From positions 186,001 to 250,000 of the forward strand of contig CANMKG010000003.1 in NCBI GenBank assembly GCA_947498505.1: a DNA stretch of 64,000 nucleotides, given 5' to 3'. This DNA is from an uncultured Maribacter sp. GTDB taxonomy: Bacteria; Bacteroidota; Bacteroidia; Flavobacteriales; Flavobacteriaceae. The position numbers and the translations under genes are program-made. Under the pieces are notes generated by a model, which was not told the origin of the DNA, searched no databases, and saw only the letters and a program-made list of their open reading frames with translations. Positions 9,229-17,738 of the stretch are shown here, in pieces. The number at the start of each line of letters is the position of its first letter. Position 1 is the stretch's first letter.

Positions 9229-10806
9229 GTGAAAAAGTATTTTAATCTTTTCGATTTTAAACAAAAAGTAGATTATAAGACCGAAATTTTATCGGGTCTT
9301 ACGGTTGCCTTAGCTTTAGTGCCCGAAGCAATAGCCTTTGCATTAATTCCTGGTTTTTCTCCGTTAACTGGATTATATGCTGCATTTGTATTGGCATTAG
9401 TTACCTCCATTTTAGGCGGTAGACCAGGTATGATTTCTGGTGCAACAGGAGCTGTTGCCGTAGTATTTGTCGGCTTAATTTTAGAATTAAAACGAAATTT
9501 TCCAGGAATAGAACCTGAAACAATTTTACACTACGTTTTTGCTACAGTTATTCTAGCTGGAGTTATGCAAATAATTGCAGGTCTTTTACGCTTAGGAAAA
9601 TTTATTCGTTTAGTTCCACACCCAGTAATGTTTGGCTTTGTAAACGGATTAGCCATAATAATTTTTATGGCCCAGTTCCCTAATTTTTATCAGAAAGGAA
9701 CAAATGAGTTACTAACGGGAGCTTCATTTTATATGATGTTAGGACTTACATTACTTACGATGGTTATTATTTGGGGATTACCTAAACTTACTAAAGCGGT
9801 TCCGTCATCATTAGTTGCCATTATTGTGGTTTCTGCAATTGTTTTAGGTTTTGGTATAGATACTCTTACCGTAGCGGATACCATGAAAGAAGGACAGACC
9901 ATTAATGGAGGTTTTCCGCCAATATCAATTCCTCAAATAGCGTTTACTTTAGAAAATATTAAAATAATATTACCATATGCAGCTATTGTAGCTGGTGTTG
10001 GTTTAATAGAAAGTTTGTTGACACTTAATATTATTGATGAAATAACAGATACACGCGGAAGTGGAAACAAAGAGTGTGTGGCACAAGGAACGGCGAATAT
10101 CCTTTCGGGATTTCTTTCCGGTATGGGTGGTTGCGCTATGATTGGTCAGAGTTTAATTAATACTTCATCTGGAGCGCGAGCAAGACTTTCTGGAATAACT
10201 GCAGCAATAATGTTATTGGTTTTTATAATGTTTGGGTCTAGTTTAATAGAAAAACTACCCATGGCAGCTTTGGTTGGTTTAATGTTTATGGTAGCTATTG
10301 GAACTTTTGAATGGGCAAGTTTTAAAACCTTTAGAAAAATGCCAAACTCAGACGTTATTGTTATGGTTTTAGTAACGCTTATTACCGCAATAACACATAA
10401 TTTGGCTGTAGCTGTTTTATTGGGAGTAGTAATTTCTGCTTTAGCGTATTCTTGGGAAAATGCAAAACGCATTAGAGCTAGAAAATATGTTGATGACAAC
10501 GGCGTAAAGCATTACGAAATTTTTGGACCTTTATTTTTTGGATCTACCACTTTATTTAATGAAAAGTTTGATGTTCAAGGAGACCCAGAGGAAGTAATAA
10601 TAGACTTTAAAGAAAGTAGAGTAGCTGATATGTCAGGAATTGAGGCATTGAATAAACTTACAGAACGTTATCAAAAAGTTGGTAAAAAAATACATTTAAG
10701 ACATCTTAGCAAAGATTGCATTCGTTTATTGGAAAATGCGGATGATATTATTGATGTAAATGTTTTAGAAGACCCAACTTATAAGGTTGTGGCAAATAAA
10801 TTATAA
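9229..10806 (+). CDS. SulP family anion permease with STAS domain
   Basis: A 525-residue inner-membrane transporter of the SLC26/SulP family, which moves sulfate, bicarbonate or other anions, usually with sodium or protons. The N-terminal segment PEAIAFALIPGFSPLTGLYAAF is the family signature in TM1-2; about 10-12 hydrophobic helices follow to residue 410. The C-terminal 110 residues are a STAS domain with the conserved DMSGIEAL switch region. The start is GTG (9229), fixed by the -7 element 18 nt upstream. Substrate cannot be told from sequence; no sulfate-assimilation or carbonic-anhydrase gene is adjacent. Ends in a 13-bp hairpin shared with the convergent GNAT gene. Confidence 0.93.
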   Translation: MKKYFNLFDFKQKVDYKTEILSGLTVALALVPEAIAFALIPGFSPLTGLYAAFVLALVTSILGGRPGMISGATGAVAVVFVGLILELKRNFPGIEPETILHYVFATVILAGVMQIIAGLLRLGKFIRLVPHPVMFGFVNGLAIIIFMAQFPNFYQKGTNELLTGASFYMMLGLTLLTMVIIWGLPKLTKAVPSSLVAIIVVSAIVLGFGIDTLTVADTMKEGQTINGGFPPISIPQIAFTLENIKIILPYAAIVAGVGLIESLLTLNIIDEITDTRGSGNKECVAQGTANILSGFLSGMGGCAMIGQSLINTSSGARARLSGITAAIMLLVFIMFGSSLIEKLPMAALVGLMFMVAIGTFEWASFKTFRKMPNSDVIVMVLVTLITAITHNLAVAVLLGVVISALAYSWENAKRIRARKYVDDNGVKHYEIFGPLFFGSTTLFNEKFDVQGDPEEVIIDFKESRVADMSGIEALNKLTERYQKVGKKIHLRHLSKDCIRLLENADDIIDVNVLEDPTYKVVANKL

Positions 10807-10812
10807 AATACA

Positions 10813-10846
10813 ATAGCAGTTTAAGTTGAAAACCTTAAACTGCTAT
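10813..10846. terminator. Shared hairpin between convergent sulP and GNAT genes
   Basis: A perfect 13-bp stem (10813-10825 with 10834-10846) with an 8-nt loop. It lacks a T-run on either side, so it may be a 3'-end stabiliser or a weak bidirectional terminator. Confidence 0.6.
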
Positions 10847-10861
10847 CTGTCTATTCAAATA

Positions 10862-11308
10862 TTAAATATTCCAAGCGAACCGTTCTTTGGTTTTTGAAAT
10901 AGCACCAAGTTTTTGGTAAAAACGAATTGCATCGGTATTAAATTCTGGAGTTTGCCATTGTATTTCTGAACAGTTTTGAGATTTGGCAAATGCTTTTATT
11001 TTAAGCATTATTTGTTTACCAACTCCCTTACCTCTAGCATTTTCTTTCAAAAAAAGGCAATCCAAATATATGTAATAATTTGCTTTCCAAGTAGCAAATT
11101 GTTTTATAAAAGTTGCATAGCCAAGAACTTCATTTTTATACTCCACCAAAATACATTTAACAGCATTATCAGAATTAAAAAGATGCCGTGATAGCATGTC
11201 GGAATATGCGTCGGGAATGATAACATCTACCTTTTCAAAAGCCATATGTTCTTTGCATAGTAAGACTATTTTTTCAACATCTTTTTTTTCTGCGTAACGT
11301 AGTGTCAT
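10862..11308 (-). CDS. GNAT family N-acetyltransferase
   Basis: About 148 residues, a single Gcn5-related acetyltransferase domain. The acetyl-CoA pyrophosphate loop is NARGKGVGKQIM near residue 98, followed by the usual FYQKLGA segment near the C-terminus. Substrate unknown. The longest frame starts at GTG 11323, but that start overlaps the end of the decayed rhodanese gene; the ATG at 11308 (MTLRYAEKKD) gives a standard GNAT N-terminus and is preferred. Stands alone, convergent with sulP. Confidence 0.85.
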   Translation of the reverse strand: MTLRYAEKKDVEKIVLLCKEHMAFEKVDVIIPDAYSDMLSRHLFNSDNAVKCILVEYKNEVLGYATFIKQFATWKANYYIYLDCLFLKENARGKGVGKQIMLKIKAFAKSQNCSEIQWQTPEFNTDAIRFYQKLGAISKTKERFAWNI

Positions 11309-11312
11309 ATTT

Positions 11313-11625
11313 TTAACAAGCACATTGTATTAAACTTCCTTTTGTTGGCTTTTGACCTTCGGTAGCGTAACCGTCCAATTTCCGCCATTCTATTCCACCA
11401 ATAAGTTCTTTTACTTTAAAACCTAGTTTTGTTAAGTTTAAAGTTCCTTTGGTAGATGCATTTCAACCAAACCAAAACCATCATAACAACAAATATACGT
11501 TTTGTTTTTATCCAAATATTTCGTGCTTTCTTGACCCATTGTTTTCTAAAGTAACAAATACATCTGCTGGATCCATTTCATAAGCTAATTTGTTTTCGTA
11601 AAATTCAATTCGTTTTTTCGTTATA
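11313..11625 (-). pseudogene. Decayed rhodanese-like domain gene
   Basis: Three consecutive reading frames on the minus strand each encode part of one rhodanese-like protein. Frame one gives EFYENKLAYEMDPADVFVTL. After a frame change comes GQESTKYLDKNKTYICCYDG, and after a second frame change NASTKGTLNLTKLGFKVKEL continuing to LIQCAC and a stop at 11313. In intact relatives I would expect a DARS...HIPGAIN stretch between the first two pieces; it is absent here, so an internal deletion of roughly 30-35 codons accompanies two frameshifts. The active-site loop region (CDGxGC) reads YDGFGLVE, so the catalytic cysteine is lost. The stop overlaps the alternative GTG start of the GNAT gene. Confidence 0.8.
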
Positions 11626-11657
11626 TTTAAATTTAGGATGTTAGTGGTTTTAAAAAT

Positions 11658-11834
11658 GATTCAATGCCAATTTGGGTGCCTAAGTGGGCTTTAAATTATC
11701 TGATGATTTAGTGCTTAAAAAATAGGAAAATACGGGTTTAAAAGAGTACATTACTTAACTACAAGACTACAGATGCTTCAAAAAAATACATAAACGACTT
11801 TATTACAAATGTTAAAGAGAGTTTTGTGCTTTAA
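11658..11834 (+). pseudogene. Possible C-terminal remnant of a second gene
   Basis: On the plus strand two frames look protein-like: DSMPIWVPKWALNYLMI and, after a stop and a frame change, LLNYKTTDASKKYINDFITN ending VKESFVL and a stop at 11832-11834. The first piece is weakly reminiscent of the end of START/SRPBCC lipid-binding domains (IPxWxxN). No start, no upstream gene body. Low confidence; it may be chance. Confidence 0.3.
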
Positions 11835-11842
11835 AAGGCGTA

Positions 11843-11884
11843 CAAAAAAAGCCTGCGCTTTAAATTGTTAAAACGCAGGCTTTT
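11843..11884 (-). terminator. Terminator of the cytochrome c gene
   Basis: GCCTGCG (11851-11857) pairs with CGCAGGC (11874-11880), extended by four A-T pairs. On the minus strand the hairpin is followed by seven T, placing it just after the cytochrome c stop. A run of T on the other side makes it potentially bidirectional. Confidence 0.85.
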
Positions 11885-11901
11885 ACATATCTAGAAGTAT
11901 A

Positions 11902-12378
11902 CTATAGTGTTCTTAAATATTCTACTACCGCTCTTGCTTCATTTTCGTTAAAACCAGAGTTAGTCATAACAGCGTTATTGTATTCTTTTAATAAGGCTTT
12001 AGCAATAGGGTCTTCTTTTAGCATTCCTTCTGGATTTAAAATTATATTCATAACCCATTCTGGACTTCTACGTTCAAAAACTCCAGATAAAGCAGGACCT
12101 ATTAGTCTTTGTTTTGGTGCATGACATGCTGTACAAACCATACTATATTTTTGTTCACCTTCAGCGGCAAGTTTTTCATCTATTTCATCACCCAATTCAA
12201 GAGAAGTAATTGGTCCAACTCCTTTGTTATTTAAGTCAACAGGAACACCTTCGGAAACTTTTTCAGCTTTTACTTCTTTTTTTGTTCGGTTCATTTCAAA
12301 ACCGTCTTTTTTTTCCTTTTTTTCGCCGCAACTAATAACGCATGCAGCTAATGTTAATAGGGTAATTAATTTTTTCAT
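11902..12378 (-). CDS. Monohaem c-type cytochrome lipoprotein
   Basis: A 158-residue exported protein. Residues 1-17 form a lipoprotein signal ending CVISC, with C17 the likely lipidated residue; a lysine-rich linker follows. One haem-binding CTACH motif is at residues 82-86, and a methionine in NAVMTNSGF near residue 138 is the likely sixth ligand. The ending EARAVVEYLRTL is typical of class I cytochrome c. It probably carries electrons in the periplasm or at the outer face of the inner membrane; the partner oxidase or dehydrogenase is not in the window. Monocistronic, with its own terminator. Confidence 0.93.
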   Translation of the reverse strand: MKKLITLLTLAACVISCGEKKEKKDGFEMNRTKKEVKAEKVSEGVPVDLNNKGVGPITSLELGDEIDEKLAAEGEQKYSMVCTACHAPKQRLIGPALSGVFERRSPEWVMNIILNPEGMLKEDPIAKALLKEYNNAVMTNSGFNENEARAVVEYLRTL

Positions 12379-12423
12379 GTTTTGTTTAGTTTAAGTTAGC
12401 ACTAATATAAGAATTACTCAAAT

Positions 12424-13386
12424 TTATTGTACTTCATTTATAAAATTTGTAGCCCTATTTTCGGTATAAGTAATATTATTTTTTCCGAGGAAACCAACAT
12501 GCCCCCCATACCTTGGCATTTCAAGAAAAATGCGATGGTTATTTTTAGCTTCTTCAACAGGATAGCAAAGGTCGCCCAAAAAGGAGTCGTTAATGGCATT
12601 GATAAGCAGTATAGGCACTTTTATGTTTGGAAGAAATTGTAAACTGCTGCATTGTGTATAGTAATCTACGGCATTTTTAAAACCGTGTGCTTTACTAGTA
12701 TAAGTGTCATCAAAGTCTTTTAAATTTTTGATGGATTTAATTTCAGAAGAAGATAATTTATTAGGAAAAAGTATTCTCTTTATGTGCAACTTTTCAATTA
12801 GGTGTTTTTGAAATCGTTTCGCATAGACATAATTTTTAAATTTTAATAGTTGATTTAACGAATCTTCTAAATTACAAGGAACAGATATGCATACTGCTGC
12901 TTTTATCTCTTTAGGAATAGTATTGTTTTCTCCAAGATATTTTAGTGTTAAGTTACCTCCAAGACTGAATCCTTTTAAATATATTTTACTATAATTTCTT
13001 GTTTCTAAAACATGTTTAATTACCGCATCTAAGTCGTCAGTAGCTCCAGAATGATATGATTTAAACAGTAGATTGGTTTCTCCGCTGCATCCTCTTAAGT
13101 TTATTGCGCAAACATCAAAACCGTTAAGGTTAAATTGTTTCGCACTTCCCATAATATAAGTACGTTGGGCGTTACCCTCTAAACCATGAATAATGATAGC
13201 TACTTTATGGGTTTCATTTTTGGTATAGCTCCAATCTAAATCTAAAAAATCACCATCGCTTAAAGATAAACGTTCTCGTTCTTGAGTTATTCCAGATATT
13301 TTTCTAAAAACACCTGCGTAAATTGTAGAAAAATGACCGTTTTTAAAATATAAAGGGGGATTATACTTTGAAGGTATTATAGGCAT
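12424..13386 (-). CDS. YheT-like alpha/beta hydrolase
   Basis: A 320-residue alpha/beta-fold hydrolase of the YheT/ABHD group. The nucleophile elbow is GFSLGG near residue 145, the acid is probably the aspartate in NAINDSF, and the histidine is in RYGGHVGF near residue 295. An oxyanion-type HGLEG motif sits near residue 68. The open frame extends 30 codons further to 13476, but those overlap the bestrophin gene; the ATG at 13386 overlaps that gene's stop as TAATG, which indicates translational coupling and fixes the start. Natural substrate unknown (esters or lipids in the family). Confidence 0.9.
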   Translation of the reverse strand: MPIIPSKYNPPLYFKNGHFSTIYAGVFRKISGITQERERLSLSDGDFLDLDWSYTKNETHKVAIIIHGLEGNAQRTYIMGSAKQFNLNGFDVCAINLRGCSGETNLLFKSYHSGATDDLDAVIKHVLETRNYSKIYLKGFSLGGNLTLKYLGENNTIPKEIKAAVCISVPCNLEDSLNQLLKFKNYVYAKRFQKHLIEKLHIKRILFPNKLSSSEIKSIKNLKDFDDTYTSKAHGFKNAVDYYTQCSSLQFLPNIKVPILLINAINDSFLGDLCYPVEEAKNNHRIFLEMPRYGGHVGFLGKNNITYTENRATNFINEVQ

Positions 13387-14390
13387 TAATATAAAATATT
13401 GTCTTGAGGTTGAATCTTTGGTGGAAGATTTTTTTCGTCTAACATATCCAACAAATCTATTTCTATAGTTCGACAAAGAGCAGTCATAGGAACATCATTT
13501 ATTCTACCTTCAAAAGGATCCTCACTATTACTACCTACTTTTTCCATTGTGGTAAAAATCCATGAAATTAAGACTGAAAAAGGAATCATTAGTGCTAAAA
13601 ATAATTCTTGTTGGGTGATACTATTTAATTCTACAATTTCTGATTCAAATACAGATAATAAACCAAAAGGAAGTAAAAGCACAAATATCCATGTAAAAAC
13701 AGTGCTAAAATAGGCGTATTGCCTTGGGAAAGGCGTGTTTTTTATGCGTTCACATTTTCCCTGCAGGTTATAGAGTTCTTCTAAATTGTTATGGAATATC
13801 TGTTTATCAAATTCGGTTATTTTTTCTTCTGCCAATAATTTTTTAAGGTGTTGCGCTTGATTTTTAACTAAATGCGTCGCAACATTTTTTCGATTTTCTA
13901 AGTCTTGGTCTTCTTCAGGAGATAAATATTTATCTAAGCGTGAACAAACTGGGTTACGTTCACCATGGCGATCAAACAGCTTTTCAACAGATTTATTTTC
14001 CTTAATGGAAAAGCTTGAAGGTTGTCTCAATTGAATTCGCAAGGCATTAATCCAAGCGATATGTCTATATATTAGAATACGTTGTGTTTCTTTATCATCT
14101 TGTACTAAAGCCAAAACATTGTTTGCCCAAGTGCGAGAGTAGTTTACAATACCTCCCCAAATTTTACGTCCTTCCCAAAACCTGTCGTAACTCTGGCTGT
14201 TTTTAAACCCAATGTAAAATGCAACAGCAATACCAATAACACTTAAAGGTTGAAAAGGAATATCAATATGTTTCCATCCTAAAAAATAGTATGCAGAGAA
14301 TACTGTAGCGGCCCAAAGTGAAAAAAAAATAAGGTTTTTCCATGCAAAGCGTAAAATAATATTCCAGCTAATATTTCTTTTGATGTACAT
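13386..14390 (-). CDS. Bestrophin-family ion channel (UPF0187-like)
   Basis: A 334-residue membrane protein. The N-terminal half has two strong helices (about residues 20-38 and 45-62), then the family signature FKNSQSYDRFWEGRKIWGG; two more helices lie near residues 228-248 and 262-282. Bacterial bestrophin homologues are pentameric channels, cation-selective in the characterised case. The stop overlaps the next gene's start (TAATG). The start ATG is 25 nt downstream of the nitronate-monooxygenase-like gene's initial frame end on the other side of a short gap, so the leftward genes 15380-12424 probably form one operon. Confidence 0.9.
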   Translation of the reverse strand: MYIKRNISWNIILRFAWKNLIFFSLWAATVFSAYYFLGWKHIDIPFQPLSVIGIAVAFYIGFKNSQSYDRFWEGRKIWGGIVNYSRTWANNVLALVQDDKETQRILIYRHIAWINALRIQLRQPSSFSIKENKSVEKLFDRHGERNPVCSRLDKYLSPEEDQDLENRKNVATHLVKNQAQHLKKLLAEEKITEFDKQIFHNNLEELYNLQGKCERIKNTPFPRQYAYFSTVFTWIFVLLLPFGLLSVFESEIVELNSITQQELFLALMIPFSVLISWIFTTMEKVGSNSEDPFEGRINDVPMTALCRTIEIDLLDMLDEKNLPPKIQPQDNILY

Positions 14391-14405
14391 AACTTTTGGG
14401 TTGAA

Positions 14406-15380
14406 TTATTTAGGAAATATAGTTAACAATTTTGTTTGTTCCTCAATAGCTGACTTAAATTCTGATTTTAAGTTTGTTACCAATTCAGAAACAAAAGGGG
14501 TATTTTCTATTAAAGCTACTCCATGCCCTGCTGACCATATTGTTTTCCATGCTTTGGCTTCGGTATCTAATTCTTTTCCAAAGTCAATTTTCTTGTCTTT
14601 TTTTAGATCTTCATCACTAATTCCAGTAGCCTTTAAACTGGCGTCTAAAAAATTGGCGTGCACTCCAGAAACAGCAGCTGTATAAACAACATCACTGGCT
14701 CCAGAATTTATTATCATTTCTTGATATTCAGTTGGAGCTTTGCTCTCTTTGGTATTTATAAAACGGGTACCCATATAGGCTAAATCTGCTCCCATTTGCA
14801 TTGCAGAAGCAATATCTCTTCCAGTGCTAATACAACCAGAAAGTACTATGGTTTTATCATAAAATTGTTTTATTTCAGAAACCAAAGTCATTGGATTAAT
14901 TGTTCCTGCGTGCCCCCCTGCCCCGGCAGCTACTAATATAAGACCATCAACTCCTGCTTTGGCAGCTTTTATGGCATGTCTTTTTTTAATAACATCATGA
15001 AAAACTAATCCACCATAGCTATGTACTGCTTCTACTATTCTTGATGCTGGACCCAACGAGGTAATTATTAAAGGGACTTTATGTTTGATGCATAGCTTTA
15101 AATCGGCCTCTAATCTTGGATTGGATGGGTGTACTATTAAGTTAACACCAAAAGGAGCTGCTTTTTTACCAGTTTCAGTTTCAAACTTTTCTAAAGCTGT
15201 TTTAATATCAATTAACCATGCTTCAAAACCATCGCTTGAGCGTTGGTTTAGGGCAGGAAAAGTACCAACAATTCCGTTTTTACAACATTCTATAACTAGT
15301 TCAGGACAAGAAATTAAAAACATTGGGGCTGCAATAGCCGGTAAATTGAGGTCAGTGATAAAAGATGCTTTTTTTGACAT
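14406..15380 (-). CDS. Nitronate monooxygenase-like FMN oxidoreductase
   Basis: A 324-residue TIM-barrel flavoprotein of the 2-nitropropane dioxygenase/NMO family. Signatures are APMFLIS at the N-terminus, GAGGHAGT (residues about 160-167, FMN phosphate and catalytic histidine) and the LSGCISTGRDIASAMQMGAD segment. NMO enzymes oxidise nitronates such as propionate-3-nitronate, but many members act in other pathways (enoyl reductase-type), so the substrate is not certain. The open frame runs 30 codons further upstream to 15470; the ATG at 15380 (MSKKASFITD) gives the usual N-terminus. The gene ends 15 nt before the bestrophin start codon, suggesting co-transcription. Confidence 0.87.
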   Translation of the reverse strand: MSKKASFITDLNLPAIAAPMFLISCPELVIECCKNGIVGTFPALNQRSSDGFEAWLIDIKTALEKFETETGKKAAPFGVNLIVHPSNPRLEADLKLCIKHKVPLIITSLGPASRIVEAVHSYGGLVFHDVIKKRHAIKAAKAGVDGLILVAAGAGGHAGTINPMTLVSEIKQFYDKTIVLSGCISTGRDIASAMQMGADLAYMGTRFINTKESKAPTEYQEMIINSGASDVVYTAAVSGVHANFLDASLKATGISDEDLKKDKKIDFGKELDTEAKAWKTIWSAGHGVALIENTPFVSELVTNLKSEFKSAIEEQTKLLTIFPK

Positions 15381-15486
15381 GTTTACTGGATTTAGATACT
15401 TATTAAAAATAGACATAAAATATTTGGCGATAATATTCAAAACTATGTTATTTTTACAAGAACTATGCATGCATAATAAAAAAACT

Positions 15487-15963
15487 ATGTATTTAAAAGA
15501 TTTTGAAATTCGTTGGAGCGATGTGGATGCTAATAGACATTTAGCAAATTCTGCATATGTAAATTTTATGAGTCACACACGTATGTCTCGCTTAATTAAT
15601 CTTGGTTTTGACCATAAAACTATGTTGGAAAACAGTGTAGGTCCCGTTATGTTTTATGAGCATATTTATTATTTTAAAGAAGTTTTTCCAGGTAAACCTA
15701 TAAAGGTATCTATGGAAATTATGGGAATGAGTGATGATGGGAAATTTTTTGAGTTTCACCATAATTTCTACGATCATAAAGGGAAAAATTTTGCGCATTG
15801 CGAAATGATGGGCGCTTGGATGGACTTAAAGACAAGAAAGTTAACAGCACTTCCTGATGATCTTTTAAAACTTTTTGAAAATGTTGAAAAAGCAGAAAAT
15901 TTTAGAAGGTTAACTAAGGAAGATACCCGAAAGTATACTAGGGTTCCTAAGGACTTGGCTTAG
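15487..15963 (+). CDS. Acyl-CoA thioesterase, 4HBT hotdog fold
   Basis: A 158-residue hotdog-fold thioesterase. The N-terminus FEIRWSDVDANRHLANSAY contains the 4-hydroxybenzoyl-CoA-thioesterase signature with the catalytic aspartate (D in SDVDANRH). Such proteins hydrolyse acyl-CoA or acyl-ACP; the acyl chain preference is not readable. The open frame begins far upstream inside the opposite-strand gene. Two real start candidates exist: ATG 15469 and ATG 15487. The latter (MYLKDFEIRW) matches the family N-terminus. A TATTTTTA element at 15449-15456 resembles the -7 consensus with one mismatch. The 3' end overlaps the convergent EamA gene by 17 nt. Confidence 0.88.
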   Translation: MYLKDFEIRWSDVDANRHLANSAYVNFMSHTRMSRLINLGFDHKTMLENSVGPVMFYEHIYYFKEVFPGKPIKVSMEIMGMSDDGKFFEFHHNFYDHKGKNFAHCEMMGAWMDLKTRKLTALPDDLLKLFENVEKAENFRRLTKEDTRKYTRVPKDLA

Positions 15964-16840
15964 GTTTTTTTGTAGATAAGTAAACTCCTGCAAATATTAA
16001 AAGCGTAGCACCAATTTTTAAAATATCCAGTTTATCTTTTCCTGCACCTAAGGCAAAGAGTATTCCAATTAAAGGTTGTAAATAAACAAAGGCACTTACC
16101 GTAGAAGCTTTTAATTGAGTAAGCGCGTATCCGTTAAAAAGGTAGGTCAAAAACGTTGTGCAAAATACCACAAAAAAGATAGCACCAATTGCATTTAAAG
16201 GCAGATTGGTCCAAGCAACTTCCATTACTTCCGAAAATGTAATAGGTAAATTTAAAATGATACCAATAGTAAATAACCATTTCATCAAATGAAAAGGATG
16301 GTATTTTTCAACCAAACTTTTTACAAGAATAAGGTATGTACCGTAACAAATACAGTTCACAATAAATAGGATATTGCCAAGAGGAATGTTGGACGCATTT
16401 TGAGCTTTTTCTGCACCAAAAAGAATTAGGGCTACGGCGCCTATGAAACCTATTAAAATACCAGATGCTTTTATAGGCTTTATTTTTTCTTTAATTAAAA
16501 TAGCTGATAATACCACAGTAATAATAGGAGTTACCGTAATTAAAACAGCACTATTTATGGGTGTAGATAGTTCTAGACCTTTAAAAAAAGCTAGCATATT
16601 AATAGCCATTCCAAAAACCGAACAGAGTAATATTCGCCCCCAATCTTTTTTTTCTATTTTTTGTTTTGGAATAGTAAAAGAAATCGCCCAAAAAAGGATA
16701 GTAGCCCCAACAACACGAAGAAAAATAAAACCAAAAGGTTTTACGTACGTAGGCATTACATCTTTTGCTATGGTATGGTTTATACCATATATGGTTGTAG
16801 TAGCTAAAGCCGCTAGTAGGGCAAGGGTTCTTTTGCTCAA
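15947..16840 (-). CDS. EamA/DMT family transporter
   Basis: A 297-residue inner-membrane protein with ten predicted helices in two EamA repeats (about residues 8-140 and 155-290), the drug/metabolite exporter fold. Typical helix-edge motifs are seen, for example GINHTIAKDVMP in TM1 and STPINSAVLITVTPI. Substrate unknown. The start is TTG at 16840 and overlaps the ArsC-like gene's stop by 4 nt (TTGA), so the pair is translationally coupled; the next methionine is 28 codons in, after the first helix, so TTG is preferred. Its tail overlaps the thioesterase gene on the other strand. Confidence 0.9.
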   Translation of the reverse strand: MSKRTLALLAALATTTIYGINHTIAKDVMPTYVKPFGFIFLRVVGATILFWAISFTIPKQKIEKKDWGRILLCSVFGMAINMLAFFKGLELSTPINSAVLITVTPIITVVLSAILIKEKIKPIKASGILIGFIGAVALILFGAEKAQNASNIPLGNILFIVNCICYGTYLILVKSLVEKYHPFHLMKWLFTIGIILNLPITFSEVMEVAWTNLPLNAIGAIFFVVFCTTFLTYLFNGYALTQLKASTVSAFVYLQPLIGILFALGAGKDKLDILKIGATLLIFAGVYLSTKKPKPSP

Positions 16841-17190
16841 GAGTGAATGTTTTCTTTTGCTGAAGCCACAGTACTTTTACTGTTTCCGATGAAAATGTTT
16901 TTATCTACCAGTATTACTGGTCGTTTTAAAAAAGTATAATGTTCTAAAATAAGATTTTTGTAATCTGTTTCGTTAAGTTGTTTTTCTTTTAGGTTACGCT
17001 CTTTATATAACCTTGCTCTTTTACTAAAAAGAGCTTCATAGCTTCCAGAAAGTTTGTGCATTTCTTCCAATTGCGCTGGCTTAATTGCAGTTGACTTAAT
17101 GTCTTGTAAAACAAAACCTTCAAGTGGTTGTAACTCTTTAATAATACGCTTACAAGTATCACAAGTACTTAAATGATATATTTTTTTCAT
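16837..17190 (-). CDS. ArsC/Spx family thioredoxin-fold protein
   Basis: A 117-residue protein of the ArsC/Spx family. The N-terminus IYHLSTCDTCKRII holds a CxxC pair (residues about 9-12), and the RPVILVDKNIFIG segment near residue 90 is the family's characteristic cis-proline region (RP). Classical ArsC arsenate reductases use one cysteine and glutaredoxin; the CxxC here is closer to Spx or the uncharacterised YffB-like group. No arsenic genes are nearby, so I would not call it an arsenate reductase by function. Coupled to the EamA gene. Confidence 0.85.
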   Translation of the reverse strand: MKKIYHLSTCDTCKRIIKELQPLEGFVLQDIKSTAIKPAQLEEMHKLSGSYEALFSKRARLYKERNLKEKQLNETDYKNLILEHYTFLKRPVILVDKNIFIGNSKSTVASAKENIHS

Positions 17191-17240
17191 AGTGTTAGCT
17201 TAAAAGAATAACAAAGAAACCTAATAATGACTTAATGTTC

Positions 17241-17248
17241 TATTTTTG
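17241..17248 (+). promoter_or_regulatory. -7 element TATTTTTG upstream of the DinB gene
   Basis: A perfect TAnnTTTG, 29 nt before the TTG at 17277. It lies inside the longest open frame (ATG 17235), which argues that the ATG is not the start. Confidence 0.5.
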
Positions 17249-17276
17249 GGATAGAAAATCTCATAAAGAATTTATT

Positions 17277-17729
17277 TTGGAAAAAATATTTGATATTACT
17301 TTACAAAACCGGAAAAGATTACAACAATTTTTAACCGAAACCTCAAAAGAAAAGTTGTTTAAAATACCAGAAGGACATCGCAATAATATTTGGTGGAATA
17401 TTGCACATGTTGTGGTTACGCAGCAATTATTAGTTTATAAATTTAGTAATCTTCCTTTGCAACTGGATGATGAAATTATTGGTAAATATAGAAAAGGAAC
17501 AGCTCCAGAGGGAATACCCTCTGATGATGAAATTAAACTGATTAACGATTGTTTGATTTCTACTGTTAATCAACTACAAGAAGATTATAAAAACGGAGTT
17601 TTTAAAGAGTTTAATCCCTATACAACTAGCGCTAACGTTACACTTTCTTCTGTAGAAGATGCTATTGCATTTAATGCTTTTCATGAGGGAATTCATTTAG
17701 GAACAATCCTATCTCTTAAAAAACACTGA
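17277..17729 (+). CDS. DinB family protein
   Basis: About 150 residues forming the DinB/YfiT four-helix bundle. Candidate metal ligands are the histidines in NIAHVVVTQ (first helix pair) and HEGIHLG near the C-terminus, the standard spacing for this fold. Family members include thiol-dependent S-transferases (bacillithiol, mycothiol), but many are uncharacterised. The longest frame starts at ATG 17235, but a perfect -7 element overlaps it at 17241-17248; TTG 17277 (reading MEKIFDITLQNRK) is a better placed start. Convergent with the DUF3298 lipoprotein gene, 9 nt apart. Confidence 0.82.
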   Translation: MEKIFDITLQNRKRLQQFLTETSKEKLFKIPEGHRNNIWWNIAHVVVTQQLLVYKFSNLPLQLDDEIIGKYRKGTAPEGIPSDDEIKLINDCLISTVNQLQEDYKNGVFKEFNPYTTSANVTLSSVEDAIAFNAFHEGIHLGTILSLKKH

Positions 17730-17738
17730 AATTTACGC

